Positions 6,974 to 12,116 of a stretch of 12,116 bases of DNA are shown piece by piece. Position 1 is the stretch's first letter. Every line of letters starts with the position of its first letter. The stretch spans positions 1-12,116 of the forward strand of contig JARLGP010000284.1 in assembly GCA_031292735.1 (NCBI GenBank). Direction: 5' to 3'. This DNA comes from Holophaga sp. Its GTDB lineage: Bacteria; Acidobacteriota; Holophagae; Holophagales; Holophagaceae. The translations under genes were made by a program, and so were the position numbers. The notes under the pieces were generated by a model. The model did not search any database. It saw nothing but the letters and a program-made list of their open reading frames with translations, and was not told where the DNA came from.

Positions 6974-6975
6974 TA
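6970..6975 (-). promoter_or_regulatory. -10 element of the kinase-ispF operon
   Basis: Minus-strand TATACT, one mismatch from TATAAT. It predicts a transcript starting near 6963 with a leader of about 38 bases containing the GGAG that serves the GTG at 6925. The -35 is poor. This element is the main argument against extending the kinase upstream. Confidence 0.5.
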
Positions 6976-6994
6976 GGAGGGTGGACCATCCAGA

Positions 6995-7000
6995 TATAGT
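6995..7000 (+). promoter_or_regulatory. -10 element of ruvB
   Basis: TATAGT, one mismatch from the consensus, predicts transcription from about 7007 and a leader of about 30 bases to the ATG at 7037. No clear -35 is seen at 6972-6977 (TATAGG). It faces away from the kinase -10, 19 bp off. Confidence 0.5.
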
Positions 7001-7036
7001 GGACATGGGCCGGGTCGGCATGAGGAAATGAGCCCT

Positions 7037-8065
7037 ATGGAACAGCAACGCAATCCCGATCTCGATCCGGCCGAGCGGGACGAGACCTTCGAATACTCCC
7101 TGCGGCCGCAAACCCTGCCGGAGTACATCGGCCAGGAGAAGATCAAGGCCAGGCTCGAGATCGCGCTGCGCGCGGCCCAGGGCCGCAAGGAGGTGCTGGA
7201 CCACGTGCTGCTGTTCGGCCCGCCGGGCCTGGGCAAGACCACCCTGGCCCACGTGCTGGCCAACGAGATGGGCGCCCCGTGCAAGGTGATCCAGGCGCCC
7301 GCCCTGGAAAAGAAGGGCGACCTGGCCGCCATCCTCACCAACCTGGAGGAGGGCGAGTTCCTGTTCATCGACGAGATCCACCGGATGCCCGCGGCCATCG
7401 AGGAGATGCTCTACTCGGCCATGGAGGACCGCAAGCTGGACATCCTCATCGGCCAGGGCCCTTCGGCCCAGACCCTCAAGGTGGACCTGCGGCCCTTCAC
7501 CCTGGTGGGCGCCACCACCCGGGCCGGGCTGATCTCCAAGCCCCTGCACGACCGGTTCGGGCTCACCCACCGGCTGGAATACTACACCCGGGAGGAGCTG
7601 GCCATCATCGCCACCCGCTCGGCCAGGGTGCTGAACGTGGAGCTCGCGGTGGAGGGGGCCGAAGCCATCGCCCGCCGTTCCCGCGGCACCCCGCGGATCG
7701 TCAACCGGCTGCTGCGCCGCTGCCGGGATTACGCCGAAGTGAAGGGCCAGGGCATCATCACCTCGCCCATCGCCGACGCCTGCCTGTCGCTGCACGAGGT
7801 GGACGACCTGGGCCTGGAGGGCCTGGACCGCGCCTACCTGGAGGCCCTGTGCGTGAAGTTCCGCGGCGGGCCGGTGGGGGTGCGCACCCTGGCGGCGGCC
7901 CTGGGGGAAAGCGACGGCGGGGCCCTGGAGGACCTGGTGGAGCCGTACCTCATGCAGATCGGCTTCCTGGACCGCACCCAGCAGGGTCGCAAGGCCACCG
8001 GGGCCGCCTATGCCTACCTGGGGATCAGCACCACGCCCGGCGGCCTGTTCAACCAGCCTACCTAG
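7037..8065 (+). CDS. ruvB: Holliday junction branch migration ATPase RuvB
   Basis: The hexameric AAA+ motor that, with RuvA, drives Holliday junction migration in recombination and repair. The order of motifs is complete: LRPQTLPEYIGQ at the N-terminus, Walker A GPPGLGKTT, Walker B FIDEIHR, the RuvB-specific hairpin around YSAMEDRKLDILIGQGPS, sensor I GATTRAGL, arginine-finger region DRFGL, sensor II SRGTPRIVNRLLRR. The C-terminal winged helix (FRGGPVGVRTLAAALGE and EPYLMQIGFLDRTQQGRKAT) has RTQQGR where RTPRGR is usual. Length (342 aa) is normal. I prefer the ATG at 7037 because AGGA (7023-7026) lies ten bases before it; the in-frame ATG at 7028 adds three residues but has the purines too close. 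ruvA and ruvC are not adjacent. It is transcribed away from the kinase and followed directly by a gene remnant. Confidence 0.95.
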   Translation: MEQQRNPDLDPAERDETFEYSLRPQTLPEYIGQEKIKARLEIALRAAQGRKEVLDHVLLFGPPGLGKTTLAHVLANEMGAPCKVIQAPALEKKGDLAAILTNLEEGEFLFIDEIHRMPAAIEEMLYSAMEDRKLDILIGQGPSAQTLKVDLRPFTLVGATTRAGLISKPLHDRFGLTHRLEYYTREELAIIATRSARVLNVELAVEGAEAIARRSRGTPRIVNRLLRRCRDYAEVKGQGIITSPIADACLSLHEVDDLGLEGLDRAYLEALCVKFRGGPVGVRTLAAALGESDGGALEDLVEPYLMQIGFLDRTQQGRKATGAAYAYLGISTTPGGLFNQPT

Positions 8066-8066
8066 G

Positions 8067-8216
8067 GACGCGCCCCCGGAGGAGCTGGAGCGCCGCAAGG
8101 CGCAGGTGAAGCGGCCCGTGCGCAAGCTCAACGGGGTGCTCGCCGCCTACCGGGCGGGGGTGTCCGGGGCCGAGCAGGGGGCGGTGGGGATGGACCGGGA
8201 CGCTTGGGGGGAGTGA
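8067..8216 (+). pseudogene. Remnant of the C-terminus of a dihydroxy-acid dehydratase-like (IlvD/Edd) gene
   Basis: Immediately after the ruvB stop, one frame has strongly GC-rich third positions and ends in TGA at 8216. Its residues (PPEELERRKAQVK, then KLNGVLAAYRAGVSGAEQGA and VG) fit the tail of IlvD/Edd proteins as I know it: EELxRRxAxW, a proline, G-V-L-A-x-Y-x-x-x-V-S-x-A-x-x-G-A-V. The usual Trp after ERRKA is Val. Nothing upstream resembles the rest of the ~560-residue enzyme, because that DNA is ruvB. The frame opens at an ATG at 8010 inside ruvB, but without a plausible ribosome binding site. I read it as a truncated tail left by a deletion or recombination. A small real gene of about 68 residues cannot be excluded. 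The recognition is from memory of the family, without alignment. Confidence 0.45.
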
Positions 8217-8235
8217 GCGGCGGCACGCTCGGCCA

Positions 8236-8245
8236 CGGAATTCCG
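8236..8245. repeat. 10-bp palindrome upstream of the lipoprotein gene
   Basis: CGGAATTCCG is a perfect palindrome just past the remnant gene. It lies upstream of the direct repeats and overlaps the first of them by one base. Its function is unknown; it may be chance, or the stem of a weak terminator without a T tract. Confidence 0.25.
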
Positions 8246-8274
8246 CCGTTCAGCCATGGCTGGGCGCCGTTCAC
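8245..8274 (+). promoter_or_regulatory. Tandem 9-bp direct repeat resembling a LytTR-regulator binding site
   Basis: GCCGTTCAG (8245-8253) and GCCGTTCAC (8266-8274) are separated by 12 bp, so they repeat every 21 bp on one face of the helix. LytTR-domain regulators are known to bind two imperfect repeats of the type [TA][AC][CA]GTTN[AG][TG] with a 12-13 bp gap; the copies fit at eight and seven of nine positions. Between and overlapping them is a perfect 12-bp palindrome CAGCCATGGCTG (8251-8262). The site ends about ten bases before the expected -35 of the lipoprotein promoter, a position suited to activation. A LytTR regulator is encoded at 11079-11831. Confidence 0.45.
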
Positions 8275-8288
8275 CCCCGCGGCCGGGG
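8275..8288. terminator. GC-rich hairpin, possible weak terminator
   Basis: CCCCG-CGGC-CGGGG can form a five-pair all-GC stem. There is no T run after it, so intrinsic termination is doubtful. It lies where reading from ruvB and the remnant would have to stop before the lipoprotein gene. Confidence 0.2.
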
Positions 8289-8306
8289 CGCCGCGCAGGC
8301 CGCAGG

Positions 8307-8312
8307 CACAAT
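8307..8312 (+). promoter_or_regulatory. Possible -10 element of the lipoprotein gene
   Basis: CACAAT, two mismatches from TATAAT, would start a transcript near 8319. It overlaps the ATG at 8311, which makes that ATG unusable on this transcript and favours the start at 8362. The -35 position (8284-8289) is CGGGGC, unlike consensus, as expected for a promoter that depends on an activator. Confidence 0.35.
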
Positions 8313-8361
8313 GGAAAGCATTCCCCATCCTTGGCCCTGCCCTTTGACCGGACGAAACCCT

Positions 8362-9531
8362 ATGCGCGTGCTTTCCAGGATCCTTGCCCTTCTGCTGCCA
8401 GTCCTGCTCCTTGGCTCGACCGGATGCGGCGGGGGCAGCAGCTCCGGTCCCGTGGCCATGGGCGCGCTCACCCTCCAGCTGGGCGCGGACAGTGTGGCCG
8501 GCTATTCCCAGGTGGTGGTGAGCCTGGCCAAGGTCGAGATCAGCAAGGACGGCGGCAGCTGGAGCACCCTGGCCGTCACTCCGGCCACCTTCGACCTGCA
8601 GGCCCTGCAGAACGGGGGCAGCCAGACCCTGGCGGCCGACGACCAGGTCCAGGCGGGCACCTACACCCAGGTCCGGCTGACCTGGGGCACCACCCTGAAC
8701 TATCAGGACAACACCCGGCAGCCGAACTACGTGGTGCCGACGGGCGGCTCCGGCAAGGTGCTGACCATGCCCGCCACCACGGTGGCTGCGGGGTCGGTGG
8801 TGGTCCCCGGCAACGGCAAGGTCACCGCCCGGCTGATGCTGCGGGGCAACCAGGCCGTCCAGGGCAACACCACCGGCGCGACCCCCAGCTACCTGTTCCT
8901 GGCCACCGGCACCGTGTCCGACCTCGCCGCCTGCGCCAGCATCACCGGCTCGTTGAGCGCCGGCGGCGCCGCATTGGCCGGAACGGAGGTCTACGCCGAG
9001 ACGGTGGACGGCAACGGCCTGGCCAGCATCACCCGCCGCGCCCTGTCAGACAGCGCTGGCGCCTACGTGCTGGATGCCCTGCCCGCGGGCACCTACTTTG
9101 TGGCCGCCCTGCCCGCCGGCGCCGGCACAACCGTCTATCCGGCCCAGGCCGGCAGCGCGGTCACCGCCGTGGCGGCCCAGAGCTACGGGGTGAACCTGGA
9201 CTTCACCGCCACCGCCCTGCAACCGGGCACCATCGCCCTGACCGTCACCCCCGGCTCCACCAGCACCCAGGGCACCTGGGGCGAACTGCGGCAGACCCTG
9301 GCCACGGGCTCCGGGATCAACCAGACCCTCATCGTCCGCGCCCTGACCGCCACCACCACCGCCACCGGGGACGTGGTGGACTTCACCGGGCTGGTCTCGG
9401 GCTCGGGCGGCTACTACGGCGTGAGCGCCCAGCGCAGCACCGGATCGGCCGCCGCGGTGCAGAAGACCGACGGCAGCCAGCGCGAGGTGACGGCGGGGGC
9501 GACGACCACCGTGAGCATCAGCTACCCCTGA
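8362..9531 (+). CDS. DUF4382-type lipoprotein with a carboxypeptidase-regulatory-like beta domain
   Basis: A predicted lipoprotein of 389 residues. MRVLSRILALLLPVLLLGST is a signal peptide, and Cys22 in STGC would be lipidated after cleavage by signal peptidase II; the following GGGSSSG linker and absence of Asp at +2 suggest the outer membrane. Residues about 33-185 resemble DUF4382: GALTLQLGADSVAGYSQVVV, then KVEISKDGGSWSTL, FDLQALQNGG and AGTYTQVRLTW. Residues about 191-290 form a carboxypeptidase-regulatory-like sandwich (ITGSLSAGGAALAGTEVYAE, SDSAGAYVLDALPAGTYFVA). The Thr- and Ser-rich C-terminal ~100 residues are an unassigned beta-rich region. No enzyme motif is present; a surface binding or structural role is inference. 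An upstream in-frame ATG at 8311 would give a signal peptide with a 28-residue n-region and is rejected. No clear ribosome binding site is seen. It converges with the ppx/gppA gene, 10 bp apart. Confidence 0.82.
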   Translation: MRVLSRILALLLPVLLLGSTGCGGGSSSGPVAMGALTLQLGADSVAGYSQVVVSLAKVEISKDGGSWSTLAVTPATFDLQALQNGGSQTLAADDQVQAGTYTQVRLTWGTTLNYQDNTRQPNYVVPTGGSGKVLTMPATTVAAGSVVVPGNGKVTARLMLRGNQAVQGNTTGATPSYLFLATGTVSDLAACASITGSLSAGGAALAGTEVYAETVDGNGLASITRRALSDSAGAYVLDALPAGTYFVAALPAGAGTTVYPAQAGSAVTAVAAQSYGVNLDFTATALQPGTIALTVTPGSTSTQGTWGELRQTLATGSGINQTLIVRALTATTTATGDVVDFTGLVSGSGGYYGVSAQRSTGSAAAVQKTDGSQREVTAGATTTVSISYP

Positions 9532-9541
9532 CCGTTCCCGC

Positions 9542-11038
9542 TCAGTCGGCCCGCACCACCCGCACCTCGCGGTCCAGCAGCCGGAACAGGAAGCGGCCCT
9601 TGTCCTGGAGGCTCTCCAGCTCGGGGCGCAGATCGCCGGAACCGGTGATCACCAGGTTCAGGTCCTCCCCGTCCGGCACCAGCCGCGCGGAGTGCACCGC
9701 CTGGCGCCGGGTGCGGTCCAGGGCGTCGGCCACCCGGATGATGGCCGAAAGCTTTTCCACCACGTGCTGGGTCCAGGGCTTGAGCAGGGCGAACTCGTGG
9801 TTGGCGGCGGAGGGCGGCTTGCCCCGGTGGAAGCGGACGATCTGGGCGATGGTCTCGGTCTCCGCCGGCCAGAACCCGGCCAGGTTGGCGTTCTGGATGA
9901 GGTAGGCGCCGTGCTTGTGGTGCCCCTTCTCGGACAGGGACAGGCCCACGTCGTGCAGCCGGGAGGCGTAGCCCAGCAGCTCCCGCTCGGGATCGCCCAG
10001 TTCGAAGTACGGCATGAGGTCCTGGAACAGCTGGTCGGACAGGGTCTGCACCTGGCGGCTGTGCCCGGGATCGGGGTCCAGCTTGGCGCACAGGGCCTCC
10101 ACCGAGGCCTTGCGCCGGTCGGCCAGCACCGGCAGCGCCATGCCGCCCCGGGCCAGGGCCTTCCACACCATCCCCTCGCGCAGCCCCACCGGCAGGCAGC
10201 GCACCTGTTCCGCCCCCAGCCATTCCAGCAGCCCCACCGTCCAGCTGGCGCCCACGTGCAGCACCTCGGCGCGCTTGGGGTCCACCCCCAGCAGATCCAC
10301 CCGGTCCTGGGGCGAGGCCTTCCACAGCTTGCGCCTGAAGCGCAGCAGCTGGGGCAGGTCGAAGCTGCCCTGGTCGCTGGCGCCCTTGGCCAGGTCCAGC
10401 AGGGTGCCGGAGGTGCCCAGCACCAGCCGCGCCGAGGGCAGGTCCCCGGGCAGGGCCTTGCCGGCCTTCCGGAGCACCTTGCGGATGAACTTGCGCAGCC
10501 GGGCCAGTTCCGCGGGCAGGGGCGGGACCGAGGTGGGCACGGCGTCGGCCAGGCGCTGCAGGCCCCAGGGCAGGGACAGGGTCGCCGCGGGCCTGCCGGC
10601 CACCAGCCAGGTGAGTTCGGTGCTGCCGCCGCCGATGTCCATCAACACGGTGGGCTCGTCCGGGAACGGGATGGCCCGGCTCACCGCCAGGTAGATGAGG
10701 CTGGCCTCCTCCTCGCCGGAGATGACCTTGATAGGGATGCCCAGCTTGGCCGCCTCCTGGATGAACCGGGCCGCGTTGCCGGCCTCCCGCAGCGCGGCGG
10801 TGCCGCAGGCCATGACGGTCTGGCACTGCAGCCCGCGGATCACCTCGGCCATCAGCGCCAGGGCCTCCAGCCCGGCCTGGAACGCCTCGGGCCCGATCTC
10901 CCCGGTGCCCAGCAGGCCGCGCGCCAGGCGCACCATGTGCTTCTCCCGGGCCAGCACCTGCTGGTTGCCCATGGCGTCGGTCTCCACCACCACCAGGTGG
11001 ATGGAGTTGGATCCCACATCGATGGCCGCTATCCGCAT
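9542..11038 (-). CDS. Ppx/GppA-family phosphatase (exopolyphosphatase / pppGpp phosphohydrolase) with HD domain
   Basis: 498 residues in the actin-like ASKHA fold. The N-terminus MRIAAIDVGSNSIHLVVVET holds phosphate-1 motif DVGSNS. Around 105-118, VISGEEEASLIYLAV has the catalytic glutamate pair of the family, and MDIGGGSTEL (133-142) is phosphate-2. LPVGLREGMVW marks the end of the catalytic half. A C-terminal HD-like helical domain follows with RLHDVGLSLSEKGHHKHGAY and, later, IVRFHRGK and IRVADALDRTR, so the metal-binding His-Asp is retained. The family releases phosphate from polyphosphate or pppGpp; which one applies cannot be told. The start at 11038 opens on the family's usual MRIAAID and has GGGA seven bases upstream; ATGs at 11041 and 11053 are alternatives, the latter without a ribosome binding site. 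It lies about 40 bp behind the LytTR regulator on the same strand and may belong to its operon. Confidence 0.9.
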   Translation of the reverse strand: MRIAAIDVGSNSIHLVVVETDAMGNQQVLAREKHMVRLARGLLGTGEIGPEAFQAGLEALALMAEVIRGLQCQTVMACGTAALREAGNAARFIQEAAKLGIPIKVISGEEEASLIYLAVSRAIPFPDEPTVLMDIGGGSTELTWLVAGRPAATLSLPWGLQRLADAVPTSVPPLPAELARLRKFIRKVLRKAGKALPGDLPSARLVLGTSGTLLDLAKGASDQGSFDLPQLLRFRRKLWKASPQDRVDLLGVDPKRAEVLHVGASWTVGLLEWLGAEQVRCLPVGLREGMVWKALARGGMALPVLADRRKASVEALCAKLDPDPGHSRQVQTLSDQLFQDLMPYFELGDPERELLGYASRLHDVGLSLSEKGHHKHGAYLIQNANLAGFWPAETETIAQIVRFHRGKPPSAANHEFALLKPWTQHVVEKLSAIIRVADALDRTRRQAVHSARLVPDGEDLNLVITGSGDLRPELESLQDKGRFLFRLLDREVRVVRAD

Positions 11039-11078
11039 CATCTCGTCCCGCATCAGGCTAGCAGCACCGGCGCGTCTT

Positions 11079-11831
11079 TCACATCTGCCGGAACAGGTGG
11101 GCGTAGCCGCGGCTCACCGGCAGGGTCTCCGGGCGGGTCTTCAGCTGCAGGGTGAGCCGGCCCATGGCGTCGTGCCGGGCGGCGGCGATCTGCCGCGCGT
11201 TCACCAGGATGCCCCGGCTGATCTGCCAGAACTGGCCGGGGTCGAGCTGTTCCGCCAGCTCCTTGATGGGGGTGCGGATCAGCAGCTCGGCGTCGCGGGT
11301 GCGGACCGTGGTGTACTTGTCGCTGGCCTGGAAGTAGCAGACCTCGTCCACCCCCACCAGACGGATCGCCTGGCCCGCCTGGGCCTTGATCCAGCGCAGC
11401 GGCCCGGGGACGGGGGCGTTCCCCAGCAGGGCCCGCAGCTGGGCCAGGAGGGCCTCCGGCGGCGGGGCCGCCGGCAGGCCGGAACGCAGGCGCGCGATGG
11501 TCCTGCCCAGGCGCTGATCGTTCACCGGCTTGAGCAGGTAGTCCACCGCCTCCCGCTCGAAGGCCTCCACCGCGAACTGGTCGTAGGCGGTGACGAACAC
11601 CAGCCGGCAGGGCACCGTGAGCCGCCCGGCCACCTCCAGGCCGGACAGCCCGGGCATGCGGATGTCCAGGAAGGCGATGTCCGGGCGCAGGGCCTGGATC
11701 CGTTCCAGCGCCTCCAGGCCGTTGCCGACGCTGGCGACGATCGCCAGCTCCGGCCACAGCGCGGCCAGATGCTGGGCCAGATGGGCCGCCAGGTGCGGCT
11801 CATCGTCGGCGATCAGGGCGGTGGCGCTCAT
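11079..11831 (-). CDS. LytTR-family response regulator (receiver + LytTR DNA-binding domain)
   Basis: 250 residues. The receiver domain (1-115) has acidic Asp9/Asp10, phospho-acceptor Asp56 in FLDIRMPG, Thr81 (FVTAYD) and Lys101 (LLKPVND). A proline-rich linker (119-143) leads to a LytTR domain (about 145-248) with WIKAQAGQAIRLVGVDEVCY, FQASDKYTTVRT, ELLIRTPIKELAEQL, FWQISRGILVNARQI and the end motif LPVSRGYAHLFRQM. Its role is to activate or repress genes when phosphorylated by the LytS-type kinase encoded just upstream. The start codon overlaps the kinase stop (ATGA at 11828-11831), and GAGG lies eight bases before the ATG, so the pair is translationally coupled. Regulators of this type bind paired 9-bp direct repeats; a candidate site is at 8245-8274. 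It may also control its own operon, whose promoter lies outside the window. Confidence 0.94.
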   Translation of the reverse strand: MSATALIADDEPHLAAHLAQHLAALWPELAIVASVGNGLEALERIQALRPDIAFLDIRMPGLSGLEVAGRLTVPCRLVFVTAYDQFAVEAFEREAVDYLLKPVNDQRLGRTIARLRSGLPAAPPPEALLAQLRALLGNAPVPGPLRWIKAQAGQAIRLVGVDEVCYFQASDKYTTVRTRDAELLIRTPIKELAEQLDPGQFWQISRGILVNARQIAAARHDAMGRLTLQLKTRPETLPVSRGYAHLFRQM

Positions 11832-12116
11832 GCCGGGAGCCTCAGGGTGGCCAGCACGCCGCCCTCCTGGAGCTCCGCCAGCTCCAGCGATCCGGCCTCG
11901 CCGAACAGGGCGGCCAGCCGCGCCCGCACGTTGTCCAGGCCGAGCCCGCCGCCCGGCGCCGGGCCGAACCCGGGGCCGGTGTCGCGCACCGTCAGCTCCA
12001 GGGCGCCGTCCCGGCGCACCGCGGCGATGTCCACCCCCCCCCCGGCCACCTGCGGCTCGATCCCGTGGCGGATGGCGTTCTCCACCAGCGGCTGCAGCAG
12101 CATGGGCGGGAAGCGC
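11828..12116 (-). CDS. LytS-type sensor histidine kinase, C-terminal part
   Basis: Partial: about 96 codons run in from the right edge and end with TGA at 11828. The fragment begins RFPPMLLQPLVENAIRHGIE, the N-box signature of the LytS/YehU (HPK8-type) kinases, where P..LLQPLVENAIKHGI is almost invariant. It continues with the G1 motif VRDTGPGF and the G2-like GGGLGLDNVRARLAALFG. This is the HATPase_c ATP-binding domain. The His_kinase phospho-acceptor region and any membrane sensor would lie beyond the window. It should phosphorylate the LytTR regulator whose start codon it overlaps. The Met near 12103 is internal to the N-box and is not the start. Confidence 0.92.
   Translation of the reverse strand, partial: RFPPMLLQPLVENAIRHGIEPQVAGGGVDIAAVRRDGALELTVRDTGPGFGPAPGGGLGLDNVRARLAALFGEAGSLELAELQEGGVLATLRLPA

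Noticed and set aside
5387..6976. 529-codon plus-strand frame opposite the FHA-GAF kinase
   Set aside because: The product is rich in Gly, Gln and Leu and featureless. The kinase on the other strand has all its boxes in order.
8010..8066. Plus-strand start of the remnant frame inside ruvB, or a ruvB frameshift fusion
   Set aside because: No ribosome binding site and no slippery sequence were seen, and the residues encoded inside ruvB do not look like protein of the remnant's family.
6926..8131. 402-codon upstream extension of the kinase frame
   Set aside because: It lies antisense to ruvB and has no domain. The TATACT promoter and the GGAG-GTG start at 6925 explain the real N-terminus, which opens directly on the FHA domain.
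8311..8361. Upstream ATG of the lipoprotein
   Set aside because: It overlaps the likely -10 and would put 17 non-hydrophobic residues before a normal signal peptide.
8256..9905. 549-codon plus-strand frame overlapping the lipoprotein
   Set aside because: It is a shifted frame of the lipoprotein gene that then runs antisense into ppx/gppA; the product is Arg/Gly/His-rich without domains.
9692..11155. 487-codon plus-strand frame opposite ppx/gppA
   Set aside because: Low-complexity shadow of a well-supported minus-strand gene.

Overview
This is a GC-rich bacterial chromosome segment. One sampled line inside cca is about 80% GC. It carries 13 protein-coding genes (two cut by the window edges), one likely gene remnant, and no rRNA, tRNA, CRISPR array or insertion sequence that I can see. 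Housekeeping genes (rRNA methyltransferase, cysteine desulfurase, CCA-adding enzyme, IspF, RuvB, Ppx/GppA) alternate with signalling genes. The outer-membrane-type lipoprotein, the FHA/GAF kinase and the very high GC suggest a Gram-negative soil or sediment lineage. Acidobacteriota of the Holophaga/Geothrix type is my best guess, but no marker here proves it.

Layout: (1) 1-1670, minus strand: the N-terminal part of an RlmI-type 23S rRNA methyltransferase, preceded by an unusually compact class I cysteine desulfurase. (2) 1711-4133, plus strand: a HAD-superfamily hydrolase and a class II CCA-adding enzyme with an HD domain. The desulfurase and HAD genes diverge from only 40 bp in which their -10 elements lie 21 bp apart, both so close to the ATG that leaderless mRNAs are likely. 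(3) 4134-4893: a lower-GC toxin-antitoxin cassette, toxin first (HI1419/HI1420 families), with a TTGACA box and an 18-bp near-palindromic operator. (4) 4906-6925, minus strand: a cytosolic FHA-GAF histidine kinase followed 10 bp later by ispF. (5) 7037-8065, plus strand: ruvB, divergent from the kinase across a short promoter region holding a 12-bp palindrome. (6) 8067-8216: a stretch that looks like the last ~45 residues of a dihydroxy-acid dehydratase (IlvD/Edd family), left behind after a rearrangement. (7) 8362-9531, plus strand: a DUF4382-type surface lipoprotein. (8) 9542-12116, minus strand: a LytS-type sensor kinase (partial), a LytTR response regulator overlapping it by ATGA, and a Ppx/GppA phosphatase, probably one operon.

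The most interesting link is regulatory. Upstream of the lipoprotein there are two 9-bp direct repeats (GCCGTTCAG and GCCGTTCAC) with a 12-bp gap. This is the arrangement known for LytTR-family regulators, and such a regulator is encoded about 2.8 kb away on the other strand. A LytS/LytTR system controlling the lipoprotein is therefore a concrete, testable hypothesis. No wholly new system is evident; the rest of the window is recognisable.
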